From Macropodus opercularis (taxonomy: Eukaryota; Chordata; Actinopteri; Anabantiformes; Osphronemidae): a stretch of 64,000 nt of DNA. The position numbers were made by a program, and so were the translations under genes. Location of the stretch: the NCBI GenBank assembly GCA_030770545.1, contig CM061098.1, positions 11,763,001 through 11,827,000 on the forward strand, given 5' to 3'. The first letter of the stretch is position 1; the number at the start of each line of letters is the position of its first letter. A model generated the notes under the pieces. That model searched no databases. It was not told the DNA's origin and saw only the letters and a program-made list of their open reading frames with translations. This document shows positions 34,478-48,223 of this stretch, one piece after another.

Positions 34478-36700
34478 AGGTAGGTCACGGCTCCGGAGCA
34501 GATGTGTTACGTAAAGCGAAGGCAGTTACTTACTTGTGTATGTTGCTGCTGTTCAAGGTCGTCTTGTCAGACACACACATCCACTACTTACTGTACCAGA
34601 GCGAGCAGTGACAGCACCACTGGACAAATCCTGTGCTTTGTTGTGTATTGTGTAGATAAGTGTATCGTTTGTCTTGTGTCCGACTGGGTTGACTGCATGT
34701 TCTGTTGCTTGACATCAAACATAAACCTCACACAGTTTTTAGTACAACAGTACAACATCACTTGTTTATGGGTTTTAATGAACAATAATGTTGTACGTAG
34801 ATGTTTAACTGTGAACCTGAATCAAAGGCCAATTTTTACATGCAAATGTATATTTCTCTGGCAATTATTAATGTCAACTCTTACTTACTTTTGCTTCTGT
34901 TCTGTATGTTGACACAGGTTTAGGAAACATTTACATTGTCCCTTACAACTGTGACTAAAGATCTATGAAAGGACAGGATCACGAGGATTTGAGCTCCGAG
35001 CCAAATCCTCTCGGGCGGACACGGTACGATAATCTGCAATGACGACACGACTGGTCATGGGAAGAACCGACGCGGTTCCCTCCTCTCAGTGCCTTATGGA
35101 ACTCAGAGTCCAATCAATGCAACTCATTCTCGGTGATATTGCTTTTCTGCTTGAAACTCATACAAAACAGAAGACCGGTGCAGCGGTAAAAAAAAGAAAA
35201 CACAGTGAAATACGTCGGACGTGTCACAGCGGATGAGAGAACTAAAGCCATCATTTGCAACCCTAAGCACATTTTGAAGTGCCACACACACGCGACGAGT
35301 CTTATACGAGTGTCTAATTGGTTTCTTGTTATCAGTACGCTCAGATTAGTCTTCATCCTTCTGCCGCCAGATTTTCTCTGGTTATGTGTTCGAATTAGTT
35401 TATTAGATCTACTCAGTGCACTGTACGACGCTGGTTATTAGACAATAGCTTTTATACTGCTGTAAGTCACTTCCGGTGACCTTGTACTTGTTTTAAAATG
35501 CAGATTGACGTTACTGGAGCGAAATGCCATTCACCCACACGACGACGGGTGTTTCCGTTTGTACTCTAAACTCTGGTGCTGCTGCCACTGTCTTCTGAAC
35601 GTTTGTTGGGACTCACGAAGATGGGGAAAATGATCTGGTTTGGCTCTGACGCCCCCACGGAACCAGGTCATAGTTCACACTTCCAATACTGCCAAGAGTG
35701 TGTTTTGTATGACGACGAGTGTGTAAAGCAAAGTGTTCATGCTTGATTAGAAAAATCTGTTTGTGATTTACAGTTTGTAAAAATATCAAAGGAGCGCTGA
35801 CTCACGAAGAGAGTTGCTGCTCCACTGTTTTTTCTTTTCTCCCTGAAGTCTACAGTCATTCAAGTCTTCTGTACATGAAAGTAAAACCAAACAAAAAGGG
35901 TAATTCCATTGTAGATTAACTGCAATCCAATTAAAGGATAACAGTAATGGCTTTTAAACTGTAGTATTTTGGATTACCTTACCATTTTCTTTAACAACCG
36001 CACATTTTACAACAAGCTGTGAGGTTTGCTTTTAATTTGATTTCCTTTAATGAGCATTACAGTGTTTGGTGACTTCACTTAGTAAATGAACATGAAACTA
36101 TATGGATACGATTAAAAATAGATTTTTACAAGGTTATACCAGGAAGAGTCCTGAAGCTTAGCACATTTCCATATTGCTGTAATCATTTCCTTTTCTTTCA
36201 AAAAGACTGTGATTCCATAGGATTTAGGAAGATACATATCCAATCACCTGAAACTATGGGCAGGTAGTTTTATATAAAAAAACGATAATGTGACGATAAA
36301 GGAAGAATAAGTTGAGAAAGATGTGTACATTTAGATAAATGAGAATTATTTATATTAACAATAAAATACAGTTTTCTCTTTATTTTCCTTTGGGTTATTT
36401 TATTTTCTAAGAAGTTGCATGTGAAATCAGTGATGCTTGATGAGCTCTGCTACTCACAAACTTACCTTTGGTTAACATTAGAAACTCTGCCCTGTTTTTG
36501 TTTTCTGTAAATTAATTTTGTTTGTTTGTTTAGTTTTTTCTCTTTTCGTACGGCTCACCCTTGCAAACACAAAACTCGCCGGGCATAGTAGTGGGTACAA
36601 AAGAGCAAGAGACGCATGCATAATTTGCTGAACCTCATTAGTGAGGCGCTGTACAGAGAATTTTAATACATTTTGTAAATAAAATGTACAGAAAGGGACT
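34478..36700 (+). other. gria3: gria3 3' UTR (predicted)
   Basis: AT-rich, non-coding sequence between the stop codon and the best polyadenylation signal at 36678. It includes alternative AATAAA-like sites (for example ATAAAATA at about 36361) and several AT-rich elements. The 3' boundary is predicted, not shown. If the donor just after the stop is used, part of this would be intron. Confidence 0.6.
36678..36683 (+). terminator. Polyadenylation signal, gria3
   Basis: A canonical AATAAA about 2.2 kb after the stop, followed within 60-80 bases by GT/T-rich sequence (36702-36712 and 36740-36760), the expected downstream element. Alternative upstream sites exist. Confidence 0.6.
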
Positions 36701-37883
36701 TTGCGTCTGTGTTCATCTCATTGCACATTGGTTGGACGGTGACTTGTTGTTTTTTTTTTATTCTACAGCAAATACTGCGCCACATTTTGACTCGGGTTAA
36801 ACACACTGTGTAGCTAAACTCCAGCATGGAGCCAGTGGAGTGTCAGCGGCTCGAGCAGCCTCCTGCAGACAAATAAACAAAGTGAGGGGTTTTTCCCTGT
36901 AATGGTCCAGTATTGAGCCATTAGTCAGTGGAAGTGTGCGTGTGCTTGTTCTGGATCAATACTAAGCACCATCTGCTTCATTTTGGCCCTCCTGCCTTGC
37001 ATCCACTGATTGAAGACTTCATTGACAGCTTCATCTAGCATGCGATCTTCTCCCTCTCTCTATTTATAAAATGCTTTGTGACGCAATCGATACTGTATTA
37101 TTATAACCACCAACTGCTTACAAAGCACGCCGCTCTGCTGCTCCTTATAATTCCATCGCAAGTTCCAAGCTGAAAACTCCATTTTAGGGAGGACGTTTTC
37201 ATCAGGATTTGCTTAAGTACACACAGAAAGGGACGGTTAATCATTTAAACCCAGCTTATTCCCACAGTCTACGTAAGCACATATACAGTAAATCAGCGCA
37301 GAGCTCACTGGTGCCCAGATTGTCATTTCGCTGGTCTCGGGGTGTGCATTGTGTGGTGAAATGAATTCCTCGTTCTAGACATCCCCATCCTGCCACGGCA
37401 CAAATAACGAATCCAACACGCACGGCCAAAGACCAGTCTGGTCTTTTTTTTTCTGCATTCATTTCTTTGGATGCAACCACCATGAGCCTGGATTTATTCT
37501 GTTGGAGCAGACCGGTCTGTATGCATGCTACTGTACGATCCCTCCCTGACAATACATGAAAGGATATTGCTTTTTTGTTCTTCCTCTGCTCCGGTGCCTT
37601 AGGAACGCGACGGCACGGGGGGGTTTGTGGTGGTGCGCTAAGATGGCACCGCACTGCAGCACGTGGCGCTCACGAGAGTTTATCCCCCTCCCAGAGAAGA
37701 AGAGGGCAGCGCAGTGGCAACAGTTGTCCTGCAGGTTGAGGACGGAGAGAGGAACCGGAGCTGTGTCTTTTTTCGCAGGTCCTGAGCTGCAGTTGGATGC
37801 TTGAGTTCGCTGTGGTTGTGAAAGTTAACCTGATTTAACGTGGGTTTGTCACTAAGGGGGAGCGTGCAGATTGAAAACAGAGG

Positions 37884-37884
<1 letters not shown>

Positions 37885-37920
<36 letters not shown>
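37885..37920 (+). repeat. GT microsatellite
   Basis: About 18 uninterrupted GT units in the intergenic spacer. Confidence 0.95.
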
Positions 37921-37921
<1 letters not shown>

Positions 37922-40160
37922 CGGTGAGGCCATATCACGATAAACATACGCTGATTCGCACACTGCCGTCGTTCACCCTCTCTCTTTCTCCACGGACGCT
38001 ACGAATACCTCGGATCTCAGCTCAGTTCAGCTTCTCCACTTCAGCTCTTCAGCTACGGTCAAGTGCACCTGAAGCGAACTGCACGACATTCAGTCTCAGT
38101 TGACATTGATCAGCTTCCCAAGCATCCACCCTGTGTTTAAGAATGAATTCCAAGCCATTGAATAAATAAATCAAGCCTTCGTGTTTCTTTGTTCTGATTT
38201 TGGCACTTTCACATTTATAGCTATTTTAATATGTGCCATACTTTGCTCATCTGCTTTTTTGAACACAAATTCCATGTCGATGTTCATTACATTGTTTGAA
38301 GCTAATTTTAATGACGGCAGAGACAGCAGACATGTAGAGAAATAACACATGGAGTTCAGATGTGAAGCCTTTAGGGCACCACTGAAACAATGGGATGTGA
38401 AAACAAACTAATATTTGCATAGTAATACCATTAGCATTCTCTACTGAGGCCTTGACTCACTTCTCACCATTAAAAAGTCATCTTTGCCATGTTTGTAGAC
38501 ATCTTTGTTACTTATGCCAGTAACACTCCAGTCAGTGAACGTGTGGCTCGTAGCAGCCATGCAGATAGTAAGAAGGGATCCTGGTGCTGTCTGACCAAAC
38601 CTGAACGGGTTAGATGTCTCCTGGTTCGACTCCTAATGCGGCTTCCATCATCTGCAGAGACAACTTCCCTCAAAGGGGTTTTGTACAAAAAGAACGAATA
38701 CTCTGATATGCAAATGACCCACTTTTATAAAACCGCGAGCAGAGAGGTCAGATGAGTAGATCTGAAAACAAAGTGGTTCCTTGTAGTATGAATTCTGCTT
38801 TCTACTTCAATATGGCAACAGATAGAGATTCTTTTTTTATTTGGTATACACCTGATTATACCTGAACATGTTGTGAAGTTTCCCGGTGATTGTACTTGTC
38901 ATTGTACAATAACTTTGTACGTGTCATTGCGATCCTCTAGTTTCAGACTCTCTTAACAACACACAGTCACGGTTGCTTTGGCTACTTCAGGTGCCTCGGC
39001 GACACTAAAGCTCAAGCTTTCTCACGTTTCCCTTTTTCCTTCCAAAAAAATAGCATTTATGCTCAGTAGATGCACTGCCCCCCTAATAAGAGCTGCGTCT
39101 AGCGGCTGTATGACATTATTGATTCTTGAGCCTCTGTGGAAACGGTGTTATCTTCTACAGGAGCAATTCTCTGTTGCAAAATGTTGAGTCTAAGAAGGTT
39201 TTTTTGTTTGTTTGTTTATTCTAAGGGACAAAGACTCCGTATGTATTTCCTTTCCTTAAAAGCTACATACGTAAGCAGCATTTTGTAAGTCAAAAAATGT
39301 TTAGCATTTCTAAATTATAACAAGAACACCTGTAAGGCATTTTGCTGAGAAGTCATATACGTACTGATTAATGCCAGTTTAGATTGTTCATGTGTGTAGA
39401 GGTCTGCACCGAGAGGTCATGAGAAAGGAATTAACAGAAAGTAGCAGGGGCTGAAGTCCTGTAGAGCTTCATTAATACGCCCCATTAGAACTGACAAGTG
39501 GCTCAGCGTGACTCCTCGTCTGGACGTTGCACTTCTTTATTGTCGTTCACGTTTGCAGGCTTTCGTACAGTATTAGATGCTGTATATTACTGCGAAAGAG
39601 AAACGGCGTTGATAAATATATGGTAAAGTTCAGTCCATATTTCTGAAGCTAGATGACCGCCGATACCAGACTGAGGGGGCGAAAGGGAAGGGTTTGGGTC
39701 GTGCAGTGTGTAGGTTGTGCCGTCAGTGGCTTCAGCTTTTGTTTTCGCAGTCTAATGTGTGACCCAAGCATCATAATAGTTTTTCTACAATGTTGTAATT
39801 GCTCCTCACATAACAATAGGGAATATGAGTCAGCTGTGGTCCAGCCCTCTAGAAACCACTGATTGGCTTTTGATGAAAGTTCAGCTCTATGTTGTTTTGC
39901 GACTGCAGTGTTTCATAAAGCATAGGCATTTGTATGAGGGGGGTGGGTCTCGAAAGGGATTTTTACCAAATGCGCGAAGTGATACTGTTCTCACATTTTC
40001 ATAAATAAACCGATCAGCCCATAGAAATGCTGCTAAATAATCTGTTGACTCATCATGGGTGTCGTAATAATATCTAAATCTGACCTGGGACGCGTTTCTA
40101 AAAGCATAAGTCATAAAGCTTTAATTGTTGCTGCACATATACTAACATTATCTCAGTCTT

Positions 40161-40221
40161 GAAGGAATACTTTGACATTTTGAAGGATGTGTTTATGTGA
40201 TTAGCTGCTGAGAGATAAAAG
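40161..40221 (+). repeat. Relic of a dispersed fish repeat (GGAATACTTTGACATTTTG type)
   Basis: The stretch resembles, in degraded form, a repeat often seen in spiny-rayed fish genomes that begins near a GGAATA-CTT-GACATTTTG motif and continues with a TTAGCTT/GAGAGATA-like block. A similar opening (AAAGGAATAGTTCA) recurs at about 40673-40686. Family name not assigned; recognition is from memory of the motif only. Confidence 0.35.
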
Positions 40222-43200
40222 CCTGGTATTAATATTTTACAACATACCCGTGAGTGTTCAACACACGTCCAAGGTGACGCTTAGCTCTGATTAGTTCATT
40301 TTCTCCACTCCAAGGTCAGTGTTCTTCAGTCTTCGTCTCTGATAGACAGCCACATTCAGGAATTGATGTGATATGTGAATGACAACATGACCTTGTTGCT
40401 GATGTGACCTCTGTTGACATCTGGCAGCAGCCGGTGCTCTTCGTAATAGCCAAAGAATACATGTGTGTCGAGATATTTTTAACTTTAGAGAAGTTAGCAA
40501 AGTAAAAACATATGTGTTAGAAATAGACATGCAGGCCAGTGAATGATGAAGGACTAGCATCAGTACATGTAGTCTAAAATCTAAATAAAGTGCACATGCC
40601 TGCTAGCTGTGCTGTTTAACAATTTATGATTAAAACATCTCTTTGTGGATTTTCCAACTGTAGACTAGATTAAAGGAATAGTTCACAATTAATACACCCA
40701 CTAAAAGAAGTGGTATATGGAAGCTTTCACTACCTCTGCTACTACAAACATGTACAGAAGAGGCTCAGGCTGAGACATTACTGGAATGACAAGAGTCACA
40801 GATGTCATTTCATTTATTCGCTGATGCATCCCGGGACAAACACAGAAAGCATTTGCGTGTCTGTGATTGAGAGGTTGCGGAAAATGTAGTAATATTCTGG
40901 CCGTTTGATGTTTGGATTCGTAATTGACAGCGGTTACAAGATAAAAGTGCAGCTTTTTAAATTTGACAAAAGCAGGATGAGCCTCCTGAATGAAAGCGCG
41001 TAAAATGAGACAGAACAGAAGGGACGACGGAGCGGAGAAAATGTGTGTACAGTAGATGAGCGACAAAGTCCAGGTCTTTGAGCAGGAAGAGAAGCTAATT
41101 AGTGCTCTGAAGGCAGATCGCGTCTTTCTTTTCCTCCAGGTATGTAAGAATGTACCTGCGAGCACCTCTGAGCAGCCATCAAAGGCTCAGTCAAAGCATC
41201 GCTTTAAATTATTTTCTTACAGTCGCCTTTAAAGACACACAAACTAACTGTCGATGAGGAAAGAGGGCAAATGCCACTAGTGCTGCATGTTCTGCATACA
41301 AAGCACTTGCTAATGATCTCATTGCAGCCACATGCATAAACAAAGAATCTATTACTGAGGATTCCTTTACGACAGACGTGTTTCAAGAATCTGCTTTGCT
41401 ACCTCTGCTAATGTGCCGATGCCAGCGGTCTTTTAATGAGATACTGTTTTAGTTCCTGCGTGGATAATGAAGAATGTGTTATTTAAGTGAAATATGTTTA
41501 GCGTCCCTTCACCCAAAACATCAGGCTTTCAAAAAAATAAAAAGAAGTCGGGAAAAATATGTTGAGTTAATGTTTTATCATATGTAAACACAGAGTTCAG
41601 TGTTTGTTTATGCTCTCATGCAACAGCTCTTCCACATTCAGAGGAATTTGTGCTTCAAGTAGAGTCATCAGCTGATTTTCAAATCCACTGTCATTTCCTT
41701 CACTGACCAAAGCGACAAAAACACTTCATCCGCTCCCCCACTGAAGGAAAGAAGGCCTCATCCAATCACAGGGTGCGGACGGGCGACCTGTACTAAACAG
41801 AGGCAGAAGGAGAGGGAGAGAGCACATTTTGCTTCAGAAATGGCATTACAGGAATATGTGATGACGTAAGGACACGAGCGCGTCGGACCGGAGTTTCCGA
41901 TGCTGTAAAAGGCATCCACAAAAAAAAAGGCATCCAACCACTACTGTACAACTAACCCGACTCACGATCCAAACATTTTCTACACACAAAGGGTAAATGA
42001 AGAGGAGCAGAAACATCACTGGAAGACTCCGCACATACCACCCATGTCTCATAGATCTGAGCCATCATCAGCAGCCGCTCGGTTTGATAGGACGGTAACC
42101 GGATAGCAGCGTAGAACACTGTTCAATTTGATTACGCGGGTTATGTGGACCGTAGACTTTGATAAAGGATTGATTTATTTTGCGGGGAGCTTGAAATAAT
42201 AATCCTCTGCTAAACCTTTATGGCCTCTGGGCTCAAACTTTTAATAACGTTATGAGAGAGATGAGAATAGTGCATCACTGTAGGCCGGGCGAAAAGCAAA
42301 AGACTCTTCCTATAATTCTGGGTGTCTGGTGCATGATGGGTTGTTTATTTTTGTTTGTTGGTAAGCCACCCAGGAATTTGCCCTTGGGTTTATCTTAAAA
42401 GACTTACACACACTTAAATAACTCACACCATGAATCATAGAGGTGGTGAGCTTTTATAAAGACAGCGGTTCTTTGTAAAGCCTCTTCCCTTATAATAGTG
42501 GTGGGGCTTGTTATTAAGAAACCAGAAGGCAAAATAAAGGTTATAGGCTCCACAGGCTGCAAATAAATGCAAAATTAAGAAAGGCTGGAATAAAGCACAT
42601 AAGGGAGATGTGGTATAAACAGGTGGAAACTGCTTTGAGCTGCCACTGGGGGCTCGTAAAAAGTGAACAGGCTCGGCTTTGTGTCATACAGATGCTGCAC
42701 TGTCAGTGAGTCAGTGTTGGCATGAAAGTCATTGTTCGAAACAAAAGGTAACTACAGTAGTAGTTACAGAAGGGATCAGCAGGAACCAAGTCAAGATTCC
42801 AAAGGTCTGTCGTCAAAATGTTACTAATCCAAGGTAAGTTGAAGTTGGTTAGTATTTCCTTGCTCATCTTCTGCAGCCACACATGCCCACTATGACTGAT
42901 AGCTTTGCCTAATCACAGCTGGACAGAGGCCACGGCCACGTTAAGTTCCCCCAATTAAATGAATGGTATTCAATAAGCCCCAGAGAGACTCTCATATCCT
43001 GCAACCTGATCCTGCCACTTCACCTTGTGGGGGATTGACTGAGATAAGACACAAGATCCGGGAGGGAAAGGGGGCGAGTGCAAGAAAGAATGAAGGTGGA
43101 AAGTGAGATTAGGGGAAGATAAGAGACGGAGCCCCCAGTGAAGGGAGGATGAGACTAGCCTGTGACGTTCCCACCGGAGGAATGGTGACAGGACAGACGT

Positions 43201-46200
43201 AACGATGCCACGTTTCATCGAAGGCTTTCTGAAACACACGTGAACAACACTACAGACAGGAGGGAAACCACATCTTCCTCATTAACAGGGCCAACCTAAG
43301 GCGCAATGTAAAATCCACCCAGGGACCCCAGTCCTTGAGTTAGAGGACATCATTCAGCTGCTGCTTAAGAATCAGAACTAAATCAGCATGAATGTGGCTG
43401 CCTGAACAATATGAATCATTTACAGGCCCCGCGCCAACAGCGTGCTAACATGCTGCTGTGCCCTCGGACTCCCCCAAGCAACCCTGAACCAGCAGCGAAG
43501 GAATACACAATGAATCTGCCCCCGAGGTCCATGCACGGAAGCAGTGGCACAGTGTGTAGTTAAGGCAGCGTTGTACATCATTCACCCCATGCGAGGGGCT
43601 TAGTGTTAGGTCAGGACTGACAGCAGGTCCCCTCCTGATCAAATTTGGGATCCGCTTGTGGCTTCATTAGTAAGAAAGACACCCGAGACACGGCTGGAGA
43701 CACTGAGAATTAAAGATGAAAAGAAAAACATCGACTATTGTTTGGAAAATTAGTAGCAAAAAAACATCAACAAGCTAATTTTTGCATTGGACCAAATAAA
43801 AAACACTGAAGCTAGACACAGGTGGAGGACAAGTTGAGCATATGAAGTGAATTATATCAGTTTAAGACAGATTTTTAAAAGCTGCGTATACACGGAAGGT
43901 TTTTGAGTCTGACAGGATGACGAGTGTTGCGTTTAAAACATTGATGTCTGTCTGACACAGACTGATGAAAAACACTGAGGCAGCACGCTGAGTGATGACT
44001 TATGCAACCGGCTTCATTAACAGTCCACCAGAAGGTTCAGGTCAGGACCTCCTTAAATATTGCAGTTAGAAGAGCTGAACCCAGCTAAAAAAAAAAGAAT
44101 AACACCCACACAAACCTGCTCCCTGCCCCAGCCACTGCAGAGACACAGAGAAGTTGAACTGAATACATCTGCTCTTGCACTGTTGCACATGCTTCGCCTT
44201 TACGCAGATAAACTGCTCTGATGAAACGGGAGCAAGGCGCCGGTGCAGTACACGATTCGGCGTGTCTTCCTGCCGTGTGGCGCCCTCTGCGAAAGCGGCC
44301 GCGTTTAAACAACGGCTCTCTGGAGCGAACGCGTTTCTTGATTATGCATTTTATATTTTATGTCCGGAGCTTGAAACAAGAGCAGCGTTGTATAAAGCTT
44401 TAGTGGGTCATTTGCCATATAAAAATAAAAAGAGGGAGGAATAGAAAGACTTGTACGGGGTATATGCAGATTTGCAAGCAGCGAGGGGCGAGCGGCTAAA
44501 TGTGTTTGTAATTACGAGGTGAGCCGTCAAAACTAACTCACTATTGAACAAACAGCCTTGAAAAAATCATCAGTGAGCGTAATTTTCTGGCACTTTACGG
44601 CTGACGTTTTTTTTCATGGACATCAAAGTTGATGAATGAATGTTCCATTTCTATCTCGGCTCTAAAGTTCACAGGTCAAGCTACTTTATATCTACATCCA
44701 ACCCCCCCCCTTTTTTTTTGCCCTTCTCCACTGTGACTTGGTAAGACAGCCACGGATCATCTGTGAGCCTATTAATTAGTCCAATCACTGGCAAACAGGC
44801 CTGCGTTATCACTGCAGCGCGACAGTCCTTCAGAGCTGAAATTAAACCATGCACACTACTGTTTCAGTGCCAAGGGGAGTAGAGATTTAGCTCCACTGGC
44901 ACAGCGCATGGATAAATCACCGCCACTAAGCAGCCTCTAGCACTGCCATGGCAAAAAAAATAAAAAAGAGAGAGAGGGAGAAGAAAAAGGAGGAGGGCAA
45001 ATAAAATGTGCCGCCGTTTATGACAAAAATGCTATTTTATACGATGACAAACTCGTGATGAGCACTTTGGTTCAAAGAGAAACTGCTCTGACGCTTCAAA
45101 AGGAAGGAATGTCTGTCAGAATACGAGCGGAAGGGAAAAATACTGAAGAATGACGAGACGTGCCAAAAAAAAAGAGCTTCGACAAAGCGGGATCTTTTAT
45201 TGAAGGAGGAAAATGAATGACATGAAAGATGTGAGAATTAAGTGACACACTGGAAGAAAAGCGTGATGAGAAAAGACATTGTTTGTAAGTACGTGCATCA
45301 GTGTGCGTGTGTGTGTTTAATAGGCGCGTTAGTGTAACGGCGCCTATGTGTAAAGCTTCTGGCCCCAGACTTCGGGATGTAGGAGTATCGTGAAAGTGTA
45401 TTTCTCAGCCTAAGCCCTGTTTACTCCCCTTAAAATGCAGATGTTGGTAATAAATCCCAGGTTCGCTCATTTATTTGGAGGGACTGCACCTTGCTTTATT
45501 AAAGCCATCTATCACTCAGGCTCCTGAATCAATGGGATGCAGAGGAAAGCAGTGTCAGCACAGAAACATGCAGGGAGAATACAAGCAACCTGTATAAGTC
45601 AGCGGAGACAGAAGCACTGAAGGAGGACTGGTTCAAAGCACACGCTGTGAACGCACCGTGGCAGCCTGTGTGCAGCAATAAACTTACTTTGCTCCATGCA
45701 TTTAAGGAAGAGGACTGGAGTTGTTCTGCGCAGTCTAACAAGTAAAGCGAAGTATCAGGTGCAGTATGTGGTTCACCTGGGAATAACCAAGGATGAACTG
45801 CTTCAAACCGAGCCCATCTGGAGCCTCCCTCTACAGGATTCACTCTCTTGTGGCAGGGAGGGCCACATCAGCCTCTTTTTTTTCTGGCCCAGCTGCCACA
45901 TCCACCGCCCTGCTTGCCAGGCGCTGGTTAAGTACGTCTGCCTCAGCCTGGGGACCTGAGCCGAAGGAATACGGAGCAGCCCTAACCAAGCAGGGGGAGA
46001 TGAAAGATGGAGGAGAGCAGAAAGTTGCGGAACAGAGTGGGAGGGGATAAAGTGGCGAGTGGGAAACGAGGAGTCTCGAGAGGCGAGAGAGTTGCCATGC
46101 AAACGGACATCAAAGGCTCAAGATTGGCCTGCACTTTTTTAGTACTGGTGCTAATCGGCTAACTGTGCAGACCAGCCTACTCCTCGGGCTTCTTCAGCCT

Positions 46201-47847
46201 CACGACGCACAAACACTTGTGGCATCTCAATGAAGATGTAGATTTGACTGTAGGTCACATAAAATGAGATGTTAATATGTTTCTAGACGCTAGTTGATTT
46301 AAAACAATGGATTAAATTTTCCAAACGGTGGTGGTAGCACTAAAATATCTACCTAACTACTTGGCTTTATTGTGCTTGATTATGTTGCACTACATTACAA
46401 TGTTGTGTTTATTTCTTGTATATTAGATTCATATTCATGTAACTGAGCATTTCAGAAAAGCATAAAAGGCCGGCCTTGACTTTTAAATGCAACTAGGAGG
46501 TGCTTGGGTTTAAAAGTCAGCCACTGTCGGGGAAAACCTGTTGGAAGCGAGACCGAGCAGCGTCGTTTACCAGAGCTCACAGGAAACCTCTGCAGCAGCT
46601 CACGCTGGCGCTGCCTGGGAGGCGGCGTTCGCGTTCGCTGAGGGGTCAACGGCCGCATTGGAAGATCTCACCGGCAGGTCAACGCACGCATCACTAGTGC
46701 GACTCTCAGCTCGACAGTCAGTCTTAACCCAAGCCCCTCGCTAGCAGGCCGGACACATACGAAAAAAAAAGCCCAAAGTCAAACAGACACATACAACAAA
46801 GTGAACATTGAGTGTAACGACAGCTCACATGCTTCCTGATGACTTTGTACAAGCATTTGGTAAATATTCCAACAAACACACTACTGTTATCTTATCCTTC
46901 CATGTTAAACACTTATTCAGTTGTGTTCCCACACATGCCAGGACGGTGAGTGATGTAGTCGAGTGCCTAAAACAAACACGTTTTGAGAACAGGCACAAAA
47001 GCTCTAATTTCAGAATTTCAAGGACTTGTGTTGGGCGGGATAGTCTTAAGGTGCCATGACGCTCATGCATAAATCATGCAATCATCATCAATGCATATTG
47101 AGAGAGGCTCTATCGCTCTGCTTCTCTATGGGAGATTACAGGGAGCCAGGACTGTGACAAAACCCAGCTGATTGTAATGAGCTTTTTTGTGGCTTCCTGC
47201 ACTGACAAAACAAGCCTAAATTAATCATGATACCAGTCCCCTACTGTGGCAAGGAAACCTAAAGCTTCCATCAGCGCCCTGTTGGAAATTGGGCCCTGAG
47301 ACTTAAGTTTCTTGGATGCAAAGTGAATTAGTCTCCAGAACGCTTTAATTTAAATCATTCAGCGCAAGTGCGTCAAAGAATATGTTTTCAAAAATTGGCC
47401 TGGCTTCATGAAACATGACTCAAGCTGTTGCGGTTTGTACCATCTGCAGTGAAAGGAGTAATATAAGCGAGAGCGAGGGACCGAACACAGTGAAACCTAC
47501 AGCTGATTTCACAGGAAGCAAAGTGCAGTCACGCGTATGCATGCGCCGAAATGTGCAGGCAGCTTGATCGGCCTGCGTCAAGTTTCTAGCGCCTCCTGAC
47601 AACCTAATCTCTGTCCATTAAATGCGTATTAATGATAGATTTGAGACTAATAATTGTGTAATTACTCCAACAAAGCAAATCTCACTTGTCAAATGCTCGT
47701 CCGTTTAGGTTTGTCACTTCAAATGCTTGTCTGGCGCGTTTTGCTCACTGCTTGAATTAGTTGATTGCTGCTTTAACTGCTGCCGCCTCGTTCAAGTCAC
47801 ACACAGCAACACACAGATTTACATAAGAATATATATAAAATATATAT

Positions 47848-48223
47848 TGTAGCGACCCAGCAGGTCGCTGGTGTGTTCGGCCCAGGGGAACTCTGGGTAA
47901 TGGTTGTGTGTTTTTGCCGGCACCGTGTGGGAGGATGCTGTGTGTGACAGTGACCCCCCACTGGTGACCGGTCATTTATTGGGTCCAAAATAAAGCCCAG
48001 CTACCTCTGTTGGAGGTAGTTGTTAAAAGGCATAAGTCTGTCTGTGCTTTGTTTGGAGTAGCTCGAGACGCTTGGGGTCGTGCGGTGTATGGGGCACAAG
48101 CGTTCTCACATCCGCCTACAGTTCGCCCTAGCTTAGCCTGCTAGCACCTGAGCTAGCCGTTAGTTAGCTGCTAACAGTTAGCCAGGGCTAGGTAGCTTCT
48201 GCTCCAACCCTCCCGCCGTTACA
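47848..48223 (+). mobile_element. Probable solo LTR of a retrotransposon
   Basis: A 376-bp segment that begins TGTAGCG and ends CGTTACA, so its ends are a 7-base inverted repeat with one mismatch and obey the TG..CA rule for LTRs. It is flanked by ATAT on both sides (47844-47847 and 48224-48227), a possible 4-bp target duplication, though the flank is itself TA-rich. It has an internal AATAAA (47989-47994) suitable for LTR polyadenylation. Its composition is more GC-rich than its flanks. A 7-bp stem (47851-47857/47863-47869) lies at its left end. No internal retroviral coding region adjoins it. Confidence 0.55.

Noticed and set aside
37885..37920. Microsatellites as CRISPR-like or satellite arrays
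   Set aside because: They are simple dinucleotide repeats with no spacers, typical of fish nuclear DNA.
38600..38660. GGTTCGACTCC at 38629-38639 resembling the B box of a tRNA or tRNA-derived SINE
   Set aside because: No matching A box at the right distance, no cloverleaf, and no SINE body.
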